Source: JAAFIP01 sp043766985 (GTDB lineage: Bacteria > Pseudomonadota > Gammaproteobacteria > Burkholderiales > Burkholderiaceae_C). From it: a DNA stretch of 64,000 nucleotides. Positions 1 to 8,183 of the stretch are shown piece by piece. The notes below the pieces were generated by a model that saw nothing but the letters and a program-made list of their open reading frames with translations, was not told the DNA's origin and ran no database searches. The stretch is from positions 1-64,000 of the forward strand of contig JAYUHM010000056.1 in the NCBI GenBank assembly GCA_043766985.1, read 5' to 3'. The first letter of the stretch is position 1. Each line of letters opens with the position of its first letter. A program made the translations under genes and the position numbers.

Positions 1-86
1 CTCCACAAGGGAGACAAATTTAGCATAAATTATAACTATGAAAATTCAAAAAACGAAAGTCACCATCGACCGCAACCCAAAAGGGA

Positions 87-749
87 GTACTGCCCAAAAC
101 CTTTGTTGTGGCACGCGATCTGCAACCCGTGGCGATGCTGGGCACGATCCAGCTCTTTTTTGGTGACCAAACAGGCGCTGGCGCCCAATAACTTCAAAGA
201 ATTTTTGACTTACGCGAAAACCAATGTTGGCAAGCTGTCTTATGAGTCCGCAGGCTCGGGCAGCACGCCGCATCTGGCGGGCGAGTTATTCAAGCTCAAT
301 GCGGGTGTGTTCGCCACGCATATTCCTTACCGGGGCGCTGCGCCTGCAATGCAGGATTTGCTCGGCGGTCAAATCGATTTTTACTTTGATCCGGGCTTGG
401 CACACCGCATGTCAGAGCCGGTCGCCTCAAAATGCACGCCGTGGCCAGCGCCACGCGCTCAACGCTGTTCCCTGAGATTCCCACGCTGGCAGAAGTGGGA
501 GTTAAAGGGGTGGAGGCCGACACGATTTTCGGCATCTGGGCCCCGGCATCCACACCGCCCGATGTGGTGGCCAGGATGAACCGGGAGATCAACAAAGCGC
601 TGACGGTCGCCAGCGTCAAGCAGCGCTTCAAGGATTTGGGCGGAGAAGCCACATTGATGGACGTTGCCGAATTCAAAGCAAAGATTGCAGCGGAAACCAG
701 CGCGTTTGGTAACGTGATCCGATCCCGCAAAATCAAGGCCGACGCTTAA
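87..749 (+). pseudogene. Decayed Bug-type tripartite tricarboxylate receptor
   Basis: This is the remains of a periplasmic solute-binding protein of the Bug (TctC) family. The homologous segments lie in three frames: VLPKTFVVARDLQPVAML from about 87, then FLVTKQALAPNNFKEFL to FDPGLAH, then HVRAGRLKMHAVAS to the stop at 749. The first break fits one extra T in the T run at 155-161, the second a one-base change near 400-410. The N-terminal signal peptide and first domain are missing. The C-terminal family pattern is clear (EIPTLAEVGVKGVEADTIFG, PASTPPDVVARMN). No complete product can be made. Intact family members bind small carboxylates for a TctAB-type permease, but no tctAB genes are seen nearby. 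Confidence 0.8.
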
Positions 750-1281
750 TGGGTAGATGCCAGCAGCGCTCCATCTAGCCACCACTGGTTCAAATTACCG
801 TCGCCGCGCCGCTTTCACGCGGTTATCAAAATGTGTTTACGACTTTATGCTTGCATGATGTCAGTTTGACACGTTGCTAACCTGCATGAATTCCAAGCAA
901 TTAAAGTCGTAAACACGGCTTGGTGTCCTGCGGGCCAGGGCATCCGGCTGGAGCGATGGCTCGTTTGGACCAGAAGCGGACGAAGATTGGGAAACTTAAA
1001 GTGGCTGCTTTAGACTGACTGCGGTTCTTCATGCGTCGACAGTCACCTGTAGCTATCGACGACAATGCGGAAGTCCAAGCCAACAGGTTCGGCGCCGGAA
1101 AGCAGTCATTGATCATGGCCTCCGGCGGTCGGCCGGTTCCTGCCGTTCTATGCACGGAAATGGGCGAGAGGACAGTGCGCATAGCTGAAGTTAACCTGCA
1201 GCTAACAGAAGCGCCCAAGGCTGGTGGAGTCCTTCATAATCAAAACCTGACCCTCTCTTGTCGGTATGCCGACCTTTCATC
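750..1281. other. Gene-free stretch with decayed sequence
   Basis: No convincing gene is seen. Open frames exist on both strands, but their translations resemble no protein I recognise and they end in unrelated sequence. The segment near 1095-1105 (GGAAAGCAGTCATTG) has look-alikes near 1975 and 4008, so this appears to be degenerate non-coding DNA shared between the gene-free stretches of the first 4.2 kb. Confidence 0.4.
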
Positions 1282-1764
1282 ATGGATAAATTCTTGCTGC
1301 AGCAGCAGGTGCTGGAACGGCTCGCCGAAGACCTGCTGCAAGCCGAGCGCGCAATGCGGGCGGCCTACGAGACGGCGACTCACAACGAGAACATCGCCGA
1401 AAACAAGTACGACACATTGGGATTGGAGGCCGCTTACCTGTCCACCGGCCAAGCTCGTCGCGCCGAAGCCATCCGCCAGGCGATGGCCAATTGGCGCCAA
1501 TTCCGCCCGCGCCCCTACGATGCCAGCAAAGGTATACAGCTCGGCGCGCTGGTCTGCCTGGTCGATTCCGACGACAAGCAGCAACAGCTCTTTCTCGGCC
1601 CGAATGGAGGCAGCATGACGTTGGCCAGCGGCTCAGAGTTCGTTCAGGTCATCAGCAGCGAAGCCCCTTTGGGCAGGGCCATGCTGGGTAAATGCGAGGG
1701 TGATCAGGTGTCGATACAGGTCGCTCCAACCCGACAGCAATTTGAGGTGCTGCGGGTTTATTAG
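1282..1764 (+). CDS. GreA/GreB-family transcript cleavage factor-like protein
   Basis: The 160-residue product starts MDKFLLQQQVLERL. An N-terminal helical half (about residues 1-75) resembles the coiled coil that GreA/GreB insert into the RNA polymerase secondary channel. The C-terminal half carries the family signature SSEAPLGRAMLGKCEGDQVS near residues 125-145, matching the FKBP-like SPLGRALLG(K)xxGD motif of Gre factors. The coiled-coil tip DxxE pair that coordinates magnesium in true Gre factors is not obvious; NENIAENKYDTLGLE lies in the expected place. It is therefore a Gre-like protein rather than greA or greB itself. The ATG at 1282 begins homology; no strong ribosome binding site precedes it. 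It stands alone between decayed regions. Confidence 0.75.
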   Translation: MDKFLLQQQVLERLAEDLLQAERAMRAAYETATHNENIAENKYDTLGLEAAYLSTGQARRAEAIRQAMANWRQFRPRPYDASKGIQLGALVCLVDSDDKQQQLFLGPNGGSMTLASGSEFVQVISSEAPLGRAMLGKCEGDQVSIQVAPTRQQFEVLRVY

Positions 1765-2171
1765 GCCGCAACCAAGTTCACGCTATCTGCCTCTAGCACA
1801 TCAATTCACTTCGGTGGCACACTGACCGCGAGGCAGGTCAGTGTCGGCACACTACTGGCCCCTTGGCGAGGTCACCGCCGCAGAGCGGTCTTTTACGCTT
1901 GCCAGCGCGGAAGGAGCCTGTCGTGACTGGGAGGACTCGACGACAAAGCGGAACTGCAGACTCTTGAACTCATCGCCAAAAAGCAGTCATTCGATTGAGC
2001 GGCGCTGCCAACTGGACGGCGGTCCGGATTGCCGCGTTGCCCGAAAGTCAAGACAGGCTGCATTCGGGAGTACCCCGTACGTGTCTTATCGTCCGCAAAA
2101 AATTAATTGGAATCCGACCCCATTGTTTCCTTAGTGATGTTTGACAGCTATCAGTGCCAGGATAAGGGCGA
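1765..2171. other. Gene-free stretch
   Basis: There is no supported gene. An open frame at 1841-2134 has no recognisable content. The stretch holds a second AAAGCAGTCATT-like segment near 1978 and, at its right end, a GGGGTCGGATTCC-type short repeat on the minus strand. It separates the convergent Gre-like gene and the secreted-protein operon. Confidence 0.4.
2097..2132 (-). repeat. GGGGTCA-type short repeat, copy 1
   Basis: Read on the minus strand this contains AATGGGGTCGGATTCCAATT followed by AATT. It resembles the palindrome inside purL (AATGGGGTCAGATCAAATTT) and the hairpin after the lytic transglycosylase gene, suggesting one small family. Confidence 0.4.
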
Positions 2172-2822
2172 TTAGTTGGACATCTTGCTAGGTGCATAGA
2201 CAATCAATTCAGTAATTGACTTGTCCCGCAACCGGCCGTTAGCAATGGTTTGAACTTCGAGTTTCACTTCACGGTTAACTTCAGGTGAATACCAATATTT
2301 GAAGACATGTTTTGTAATGCCCGCATCAGCATCTGCACCTCGAATTTCGGCCTCAATTTCAACTTTGTACGCAGTAAATGTTCCTGCAGGGACAGTGATT
2401 TTTTCAATATCTCCAACATTCGCATTTGCGATGTGATAGTAGGTTTGCCCGGATCGTAGATTGGATGACTGAAATTTTTGTTTCCATGAATCCCCTGCTT
2501 GCATTGGGAACTTTGCAGAAATTCTGGCAGGCTCGTACTTAGTTTGGCCATCATCGATCATGTTCCACTGGCGATCAAAGATTGCTAGTCCCTTGTTGGG
2601 TTTCCCCTTCCACTCCATACGCGTTGTGAGCTCGGATTCAGAAATATTCACAAGACGGTAGGAAATTCCAAATTTCGTTTCATCCGTAAATCCATCCAAC
2701 ACGCGATACGACCAAACGTCACCTACGTGCACATTTGGCCTTTCTGCTGATTTCGTTTCACTGCGGGCAAGACCCATGAGTGAGCAAGCAAGACATAAAA
2801 ACAAAAATAATTTTCGAGACAT
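2172..2822 (-). CDS. Secreted protein, paralogue of the gene two upstream
   Basis: The product has 216 residues. Residues 1-20 form a signal peptide (MSRKLFLFLCLACSLMGLARS), so export to the periplasm is likely. The mature part has the pattern VHVGDVWSYRV, then GDSWKQKF, then ITVPAGTFTAYKVEIEAE and KYWYSPEVNREVKLE. The same blocks occur in the same order in the protein encoded at 3090-3725, so the two arose by duplication. The VPAGTFxAYKV pattern recalls DUF3108-like periplasmic proteins that I cannot name more closely. It is the last gene of a tight three-gene operon (4 bases after the lipoprotein gene). The function is unknown. Base composition is less GC-rich than the surrounding metabolic genes. 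Confidence 0.75.
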   Translation of the reverse strand: MSRKLFLFLCLACSLMGLARSETKSAERPNVHVGDVWSYRVLDGFTDETKFGISYRLVNISESELTTRMEWKGKPNKGLAIFDRQWNMIDDGQTKYEPARISAKFPMQAGDSWKQKFQSSNLRSGQTYYHIANANVGDIEKITVPAGTFTAYKVEIEAEIRGADADAGITKHVFKYWYSPEVNREVKLEVQTIANGRLRDKSITELIVYAPSKMSN

Positions 2823-2826
2823 GGGA

Positions 2827-3081
2827 TCACTCAGAAGATGGAGGACTGGAGTTGAATTGGGGGTGATCGAGCATGTCCGTGTGGTGAGAAGTGCTTGGTT
2901 GCTCGCCCGTAATTATTTGTCCTCGGTGTGGAGAGGCTTTTGGAATGCTGACCGGATACTCTGTAAGCCGCTCTGTTACCCGCTTACTGGCGTCTGAAGC
3001 GTCTGGCTGAAATTGCAATGTGTTGCACCCTGCGCAGGGCAAGATCAGAATGATGGCAAAGCAATTTAGACAGTTACGCAT
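2827..3081 (-). CDS. Small putative lipoprotein
   Basis: The 84-residue product begins MRNCLNCFAIILILPCAGC. The hydrophobic stretch followed by CAGC fits a lipoprotein signal with Cys19 as the lipidated residue. The rest is short, polar and rich in Ser and Pro, with no recognised domain. It lies between two genes for paralogous secreted proteins, 8 bases after one and 4 bases before the other, so the three are probably co-transcribed. A role as outer-membrane anchor or partner of the two secreted proteins is possible but is only an inference from position. Confidence 0.55.
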   Translation of the reverse strand: MRNCLNCFAIILILPCAGCNTLQFQPDASDASKRVTERLTEYPVSIPKASPHRGQIITGEQPSTSHHTDMLDHPQFNSSPPSSE

Positions 3082-3089
3082 TTGCAGGA

Positions 3090-3725
3090 TCAGCGAAGGC
3101 TGTATTCGAGTAATTCAAAAATGTCTTTACTTCTTACGCGCCCATCCTTGCTGAATACGTACTCACTTTTTACTTCCCGCTTTGCAGAAGGAGCATACCA
3201 ATAGGTCTCAACCGTATGCCCAATGTTTGCATCCTCATCCGTCGCGATGGCATCCACAGTTAAGACAACTTTGTAGGCATCAAATGTGCCCGCGGGAACA
3301 GTGACTTTTTCAAGCGAAACGACCTCGCCTTTCAAGGAGAATTTCCCGTGCTTTCCATTGGAAAAAAGCATTTTGTCGGCTCCGCCATCCCATTTTTTTC
3401 CAACTTTCAATGGAAATGAAAAACGTCCTAGGTTTGGGTCGTAGCGTGCTGAAATAACGTCAACAGGATTCCACTCTTTAGTGTAGGCGGCTATGCCGCT
3501 GCCAGCGCGGCCTTTCGTCCGGATGCGTGTCTGGATTTCTTTGCCAGTTATTTCAACAACATCCTCGATGGTTGTGTAGTCACGCTCATTTACAAGTCCG
3601 TTGGTATGTTGCATTGACCAACGGTCACCTACGTGAACTTCTGGCTTGTCTGTACTTTGCGCAAAAGCATTTGCTACTAAAAGGGTATAGCTGAGGGCTA
3701 ATATTGTTGCAAGAGATGCCTTCAT
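3090..3725 (-). CDS. Secreted protein, paralogue of the 2172-2822 product
   Basis: The product has 211 residues with a signal peptide (cleavage probably after NAFAQS, about residue 24). It repeats the blocks of its paralogue: VHVGDRWSMQHTNG, VGKKWDGG, VTVPAGTFDAYKVVLTVD, ETYWYAPSAKREVKSE. The two proteins are clearly related but have diverged along their full length, so the duplication is not recent. This is the first gene of the operon; a divergent intergenic region of about 500 bases lies upstream. I do not recognise a family with a known function. A periplasmic, probably beta-rich protein is likely. Confidence 0.75.
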   Translation of the reverse strand: MKASLATILALSYTLLVANAFAQSTDKPEVHVGDRWSMQHTNGLVNERDYTTIEDVVEITGKEIQTRIRTKGRAGSGIAAYTKEWNPVDVISARYDPNLGRFSFPLKVGKKWDGGADKMLFSNGKHGKFSLKGEVVSLEKVTVPAGTFDAYKVVLTVDAIATDEDANIGHTVETYWYAPSAKREVKSEYVFSKDGRVRSKDIFELLEYSLR

Positions 3726-4229
3726 CGATCGTCCTCGAAAGTTATCATGTCATTATATGTGACGGCCGACTTATGAGATCAATCATAGGTAGCGGTATGA
3801 AAAGATGCCCTTGAGTTTCCGTTGGCGGCTGTCTGAAAGTGCGGGCGAATGGCGATTGAACGCGCATCCGGGTTGCGAAGTTCGCAAACTAGATGTTTGC
3901 TTTGGTGCGATCTGTTTGTGAAAACGTGCACCCGCTTTCGGCCCGAAGGCACCACACCTCAGAAATTTGCAGATGGCGCAAAAGTTGTCAAGGAAACTGC
4001 CGGAAAGCGGACATCAGCCTTAGCCCGCTTCTGGCCCATTGCAGACACCACCTTTCCGGCATCGCGGGTCTTGCACCTTCGCGCACTCACCTCGTTCGCT
4101 GCCCTGGTGCTTGGGTTGGCCGGCGTAGCGGCATCAAGGAGGAGGCCGAAGGCCAGGGGACAGCCGCGTAGCCGTCCAACCCAAGCACTAGGGCGTACAA
4201 ACCCCAAATGCCCGATGGTACGATGCGCC
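3726..4229. other. Gene-free stretch with decayed sequence
   Basis: No gene is supported. An open frame runs from 3849 into the glutathione transferase gene, but its first 127 codons have no family resemblance. The stretch contains GGAAAGCGGACATCAGC near 4008, related to segments near 1095 and 1975, and the large inverted repeat at 4104-4191. It must hold the promoter of the transferase gene, but no clear -35/-10 pair was found. Confidence 0.4.
4104..4191. repeat. Long imperfect inverted repeat (29-bp arms)
   Basis: The left arm at 4104-4132 (CTGGTGCTTGGGTTGGCCGG then CGTAGCGGC) pairs with the right arm at 4163-4191; 24 of 29 positions match. The 30-base loop lies between. It sits 38 bases before the start of the glutathione transferase gene. 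There is no T run next to it, so it is not a typical terminator. It may be a miniature mobile element or an RNA structure in the leader. Confidence 0.65.
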
Positions 4230-4841
4230 ATGATCCAAATCCACCACCTCAATGAGTCCCGCTCACGCCGCATTACCTGGATGCTGGAAGAGCTGGGCGA
4301 GCCGTATGAAGTTGTCCACTACCAGCGCGACCCGCAGACGCGGCTGGCACCACCTGCGCTGACCGCTATTCACCCACTGGGCAAAGCGCCTGTGCTGCGC
4401 GACGACGGCCTGGTGCTGATCGAGTCGGGCGCGATCATTGAGTATTTGGCCCGCCGCTATGGCAAGGGCCAGTTTGCGCCCCCCATCGACTCGCCCGACT
4501 ACAACCGCTACATGCAGTTTTTGCACTACGGCGAAGGCTCGGCCATGCTGCCGCTGATGCTCAAGCTGTACATAGGACGGCTGGGCGAGGCAGGCACGCC
4601 GCTGCAACCGCGCATTGCCAGCGAGATACAAAACCACCTGGGGTATTTAAACCACGAGATCACCGGGCGCGACTATTTTGTGGGCAACACTTTGACCGGG
4701 GCAGACGTGCAACTCTCCTTCGTAGCGCAGGTAGCCATTCGCGGGCCGGGGCGTGAGGCGTTTCCGCAGTTGGCCCGTTTTGTGGACATGGTGGAGGCAC
4801 GCCCGGCTTACCAGCGTGCTATCGCCAAAAGCGGCGTGTAA
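4230..4841 (+). CDS. Glutathione S-transferase
   Basis: The 203-residue product has the two-domain GST layout. The N-terminal thioredoxin-like half (residues 1-80) contains HHLNESRSRRITWMLEELGEPYEV, the cis-proline loop GKAPVL and the glutathione-binding LIESGAIIEYLARRY. The C-terminal half is all-helical, with the conserved GRDYFVGNTLTGADVQLSF block near residues 145-165. Ser or Asn near position 9-11 is the likely thiol-activating residue. The ATG at 4230 was chosen because the GST fold begins there. It ends 18 bases before an acyl-CoA dehydrogenase gene, so the pair is probably co-transcribed; the substrate is unknown. Confidence 0.9.
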   Translation: MIQIHHLNESRSRRITWMLEELGEPYEVVHYQRDPQTRLAPPALTAIHPLGKAPVLRDDGLVLIESGAIIEYLARRYGKGQFAPPIDSPDYNRYMQFLHYGEGSAMLPLMLKLYIGRLGEAGTPLQPRIASEIQNHLGYLNHEITGRDYFVGNTLTGADVQLSFVAQVAIRGPGREAFPQLARFVDMVEARPAYQRAIAKSGV

Positions 4842-4859
4842 ACCCAGCAAGGCACCAAC

Positions 4860-6023
4860 ATGATCGAACGCACCCTCTACACCCCCGACCACGAAACTTT
4901 TCGCAGCAGTTTTCGTCGCTTTATCGACAAAGAAATCGCCCCTTTCCATGCCGACTGGGAAGATCAGGGCTATGTAGACCGCGAGGTGTGGCGCAAGGCC
5001 GGAGCCAACGGCTTTTTGTGCATGACCATGCCCGAAGAGTTTGGTGGTAGCGATGCAGACAAACTGTACTCCGTCATCCAGATGGAAGAGCTAAGCCGCG
5101 CAGGCACCAGCGGAATTGGCTATACCTTGCACAGCGAGATCGTGGCACCGTACATCTTGCACTACGGCACACCCGAGCAGAAATCGACATATCTGCCCAA
5201 ACTGGCCAGCGGCGAGATGGTGGGCGCCATTGCCATGAGCGAGCCTGCGGCGGGCAGCGACCTGCAGGGCGTGAAGACCACGGCGCTGCTGCAGGCCGAT
5301 GGCGCGTACCTGCTGAACGGCAGCAAAACCTTTATCACTAATGGCTGGCACGCCGACCTGGTGATTGTGGTGGCCAAAACCGACCCGGCAGCGGGTGCCA
5401 AGGGCACCAGCCTGCTTTTGGTAGAGCGCGGCATGCCCGGCTTTGACACTGGCAAGCGACTGAAAAAATTGGGCCTCAAAGCGCAGGACACCAGCGAGCT
5501 GTTTTTTAACAACGTGCGCGTACCGGCAGAAAATTTATTGGGCGGCGAGGCGCATAAAAACAAAGGCTTTATCTGCCTGATGGAGCAACTGCCCTGGGAG
5601 CGGCTGCAAATTGCCATCGGCGGTATTGCGGCGGCGCAGGCCGCCATCGACTGGACGGTAGCCTACGTGAAAGAGCGCAAAGTATTTGGCCAGGCCGTGG
5701 CCAGCTACCAAAACACCCGCTACACCCTGGCCGAGCTGCAAACCGAGGTGCAAGTAGCCCAGGTGTTTGTCGACAAATGCACCGAGCTATTGTTGCAAGA
5801 CAAGCTGGACACCGCCACGGCCAGCATGGCCAAGTACTGGTGCAGCGACCTGCAATGCAAGGTGATGGACGAGTGCGTGCAGTTGTTTGGCGGCTACGGC
5901 TATATGTGGGAATACCCGATTACCCGTGCCTATGCCGACGCGCGGGTGCAGCGCATTTATGGCGGCACCAACGAGATCATGAAAGAAGTTATCTCGCGCA
6001 GTATGGGGCTGACGGGTAAGTAA
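4860..6023 (+). CDS. Acyl-CoA dehydrogenase, long-chain type
   Basis: The 387-residue flavoprotein oxidises acyl-CoA to trans-2-enoyl-CoA, passing electrons to ETF. The family signatures AIAMSEPAAGSDLQGVKTTA (about residues 123-142) and QLFGGYGYMWEYPITRAYAD followed by RVQRIYGGTNEIMKEVI are present. The usual Glu of the YEGT motif is Gly here (IYGGTNE). The catalytic base is more likely Glu247 in LPWERLQIA, as in long-chain and isovaleryl-type enzymes. This supports a long- or branched-chain substrate. It follows the GST gene by 18 bases. A dispersed repeat copy lies immediately downstream. Confidence 0.93.
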   Translation: MIERTLYTPDHETFRSSFRRFIDKEIAPFHADWEDQGYVDREVWRKAGANGFLCMTMPEEFGGSDADKLYSVIQMEELSRAGTSGIGYTLHSEIVAPYILHYGTPEQKSTYLPKLASGEMVGAIAMSEPAAGSDLQGVKTTALLQADGAYLLNGSKTFITNGWHADLVIVVAKTDPAAGAKGTSLLLVERGMPGFDTGKRLKKLGLKAQDTSELFFNNVRVPAENLLGGEAHKNKGFICLMEQLPWERLQIAIGGIAAAQAAIDWTVAYVKERKVFGQAVASYQNTRYTLAELQTEVQVAQVFVDKCTELLLQDKLDTATASMAKYWCSDLQCKVMDECVQLFGGYGYMWEYPITRAYADARVQRIYGGTNEIMKEVISRSMGLTGK

Positions 6024-6033
6024 CTTACTCCTG

Positions 6034-6080
6034 ATTTAATAGCTGCTTGTGCTATGTTCTATTGGGCTAGCAGCCTAAAA
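6034..6080 (+). repeat. Dispersed AATAGC/TTGGGCT repeat, copy 1
   Basis: A near-consensus copy: AATAGCTGCTTGTGCTAT, then GTTCTATTGGGCT, then AGCAGCCTAAAA. The ATAGC-N7-GCTAT core can form a 5-bp hairpin. It lies between the convergent acyl-CoA dehydrogenase and FAD oxidoreductase genes. Confidence 0.85.
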
Positions 6081-6119
6081 AATTGGTAAATACCGCTTGA
6101 ACGGCTTGGCAAGCACGCA

Positions 6120-7331
6120 TCACACCACGTTCACTTCCAACAGTGGCCGGTTCTCTATCACCCTAGCCCAGCCCAGTGCCGACAAATCCAGCGTGCGGTA
6201 GCCGCCGTACACCACCAGCTCTGCCAGCGCCCGGCCAATGGCCGGGGCCTGCTGCATGCCGTGGCCGCTAAAGCCGTTGGCAAACAGCAGGTTGTCTACC
6301 GCCGGGTGCGCGCCTACTATCGCGTTGTGGTCTAGCGTGTTCACGTCGTAGTGCCCGGCCCAGGCGTTGTGCACGCGCGCGGCCTCAAAGCCGGGCACGC
6401 GGGCCGCCAGCAGGGGCCACAGCAGTTCGTCAAACAGGCTGTGTTGCACCTCAAAATCAAAGCACTCCGGGTCTTGGCTGGCAGGCGGCGATATACCGCA
6501 GATAAACCCCTCGCCCTCGGGCCGAAAATACGCCCCGCTGGGGTCTACCACCAGCGGGCAGCCCATGGCCCGCTGGGGCGACGTGAAGTAAAAAACGCAG
6601 CGCTTGCGCGACTCTACCGGCAGCGCAATGCCCGCGCTGTGCGCCAGCGCCCGCGCGCCCGTGCCCGCCGCGTTAATCACCACGCCGCAGCTAAGTGTGC
6701 TGCCATCGGCCAAAGTAAGCTGCTGCACCCGCCGCCCCTGCCGCTGCATGCCCACCACCCGCGCCTGCTGGTACTGCACGCCCAGCGCCAAGGCCTTGCG
6801 CCTAAAGCCCTGCATCAGCCCATACGCGTCCAGCCAGCCCTCGCCCGACAGGCCCAGCGAGCCGCCATACAAGCCCTCCGTTGCCAGCCAGGGAAACCGC
6901 GCTTGCAAGGCACTGGGTGGCAGCAAGGCCACATCCACCCCCAGGCTGCGCTGCACCTGGTGGTTAGCCTGCAGTACGCCCTGCCCCGCAGCCGTGGCCA
7001 AAAACAAATACCCGCCCTCATGAAAGCCCACATCGGGCACAGCACCATCTACCGCCAGATACTGCGCAATGTTGCGAATAAACTGCGTGCCAAACTGCGA
7101 CATGCGAATATTATCGGGCGTAGAAAACTGGTGCCGTATCGACGCCGCCGACCGCGCCGTAGCGCACTGCGCATAGCTGAAGTCCTGCTCCAGCACCAGC
7201 ACCGAGCCTTTGAAGCCCGCATCAGCCGCCAAAAAGTAAGCCGCCGAGCTGCCCATGGCAGCGCCGCCTACGATGATGACGTCTACGGTTTGCATATGAC
7301 AATGATCATACCCAATTGCATGGAAACTCAT
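6120..7331 (-). CDS. FAD-dependent oxidoreductase, D-amino-acid-oxidase/DadA-like fold
   Basis: The 403-residue product belongs to the DAO family of FAD enzymes that oxidise amines or amino acids. The dinucleotide-binding motif VDVIIVGGAAMGSSAAYFLA lies at residues 16-35, the acidic ribose contact in VLVLEQD about 20 residues later, and the C-terminal FAD motif FANGFSGHGMQQAPAIGRALAE near residue 365. CATARSAASIRHQF corresponds to the substrate-side loop of the sarcosine/glycine oxidase group. The ATG at 7295 (MQTVDVIIVGG) is an equally good start, as the first 12 residues precede the fold. The upstream repeat copy at 7332 touches the start. The substrate is unknown; no partner gene is adjacent. 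Confidence 0.88.
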   Translation of the reverse strand: MSFHAIGYDHCHMQTVDVIIVGGAAMGSSAAYFLAADAGFKGSVLVLEQDFSYAQCATARSAASIRHQFSTPDNIRMSQFGTQFIRNIAQYLAVDGAVPDVGFHEGGYLFLATAAGQGVLQANHQVQRSLGVDVALLPPSALQARFPWLATEGLYGGSLGLSGEGWLDAYGLMQGFRRKALALGVQYQQARVVGMQRQGRRVQQLTLADGSTLSCGVVINAAGTGARALAHSAGIALPVESRKRCVFYFTSPQRAMGCPLVVDPSGAYFRPEGEGFICGISPPASQDPECFDFEVQHSLFDELLWPLLAARVPGFEAARVHNAWAGHYDVNTLDHNAIVGAHPAVDNLLFANGFSGHGMQQAPAIGRALAELVVYGGYRTLDLSALGWARVIENRPLLEVNVV

Positions 7332-7382
7332 CTTTTGATAGCTGCTTGCGCTATGTTCTATTGGGCTATTGACCTAAAACAC
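7332..7382 (+). repeat. Dispersed AATAGC/TTGGGCT repeat, copy 2
   Basis: GATAGCTGCTTGCGCTATG, then TTCTATTGGGCT, then ATTGACCTAAAACAC. It lies between the FAD oxidoreductase start and the 3' end of a LysR remnant, and on the minus strand it supplies the stop codon of that remnant. Confidence 0.85.
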
Positions 7383-7620
7383 TTTTGGTCTTCCGCAAAA
7401 ACAACTCTGCACTCCGCAACCACTGGTTCGCACTGTACTGGTGGTAGCGCGTATGCCAACGCTGCTTCACGGTAAAGCTGGGTATAGCAATCGGGCAAGC
7501 CAGCACTTTGAGTCCTGCCGCATGCTCCAAAGTTTTGCTCAGCCTGCCGAGGCAGTGTGGCCAGCAGATGGGTGATGCACCGGATATTTTGGGTCTAGCA
7601 GAGAGCTTGTCTTTGCCGGG
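7366..7620 (-). pseudogene. C-terminal remnant of a LysR-type regulator
   Basis: On the minus strand the sequence reads THLLATLPRQ, then after a frame change KTLEHAAGLKVLACPIAIPS, FTVKQRWHTRYHQYSANQWL and RSAELFLRKTKSVLGQ, ending at 7366. This matches the end of LysR effector-binding domains (DLIATVPRR, AAGLKVLPCP, QHWHxRxHxDPAxRWLR). The DNA-binding domain and most of the effector domain are absent, and at least one frameshift is present near 7535. The stop codon lies in the adjoining dispersed repeat. It may once have regulated the divergent or neighbouring oxidoreductase gene. Confidence 0.7.
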
Positions 7621-7660
7621 CGGCTAGGCAACGGTGCACATAAAAAAAGGTTGCTGCGCC

Positions 7661-8038
7661 TCAGGCGCTACGCACTTCCAGAATCTCAAAGTCGATGGCT
7701 TCGCGGTAGGTCTTGGCATCTTGCTGGGCCAGATGCAGCAAGATTTTGGGGGCATGGGCTTTGACCACGCGGGGCAGCAGGGCGCCGATGGCCACCATGG
7801 GCAGGCCCACCCACACATAGCCCGACAGCGCCAGCGCAGCGCCTAAGCCCAGCAGCGGCAGCGCAATACCTATCATAAACAGGCGATGCTTGACGTATTT
7901 TTGCGCCCGCTCGGGGTTCACCACCACGCGAAAGCGCCCCGCGGGCAGCCCTGCGCGAAACTCGGCAAACGGTACGTCTAGGGTGGATGGATGGTCGGGG
8001 TCTGCGGGTGGCGTTACATCAGGCGCGCTCATGGGCAT
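7661..8038 (-). CDS. Small membrane protein of unknown function
   Basis: The 125-residue product has a Pro/Asp-rich start (SAPDVTPPADPDHPS), a soluble segment FRVVVNPERAQKYVKHRL and two adjacent hydrophobic segments (LFMIGIALPLLGLGAALALS and GYVWVGLPMVAIGALLP, about residues 53-92). A charged C-terminal helix follows (HLAQQDAKTYREAIDFEILE). The layout suggests an inner-membrane hairpin with both ends in the cytoplasm. I do not recognise the family. The in-frame ATG at 8032 (MSAPDV) is an alternative start. It is divergent from the panE-like gene; the 145-base gap between them holds both promoters. Confidence 0.65.
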   Translation of the reverse strand: MPMSAPDVTPPADPDHPSTLDVPFAEFRAGLPAGRFRVVVNPERAQKYVKHRLFMIGIALPLLGLGAALALSGYVWVGLPMVAIGALLPRVVKAHAPKILLHLAQQDAKTYREAIDFEILEVRSA

Positions 8039-8183
8039 GGTCTTTCTTTTTGGCGTTGAATGGTGCGTAGCGTGTGTAAGATTGTGCCTGCATTAGCTTG
8101 AAAGAACGTTTCCGGCCGTGCCGTAAGCGAGGGCCAAGCCCGCTTTCGTCCTCAGCGGTGCAACCAACTACCAGGAGAGAAAT

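Noticed and set aside
1031..1618. Open frame overlapping the Gre-like gene in another frame
   Set aside because: No recognisable content; the Gre-like frame has the PLGRAMLG signature.
3849..4229. Extended N-terminus of the GST protein
   Set aside because: The upstream in-frame 127 codons lack any family resemblance and include the large inverted repeat; the GST fold starts at 4230.
6351..7475. A 374-codon open frame opposite the FAD oxidoreductase gene
   Set aside because: The minus-strand product has full family motifs; the plus-strand translation is basic, repetitive and unrecognisable.
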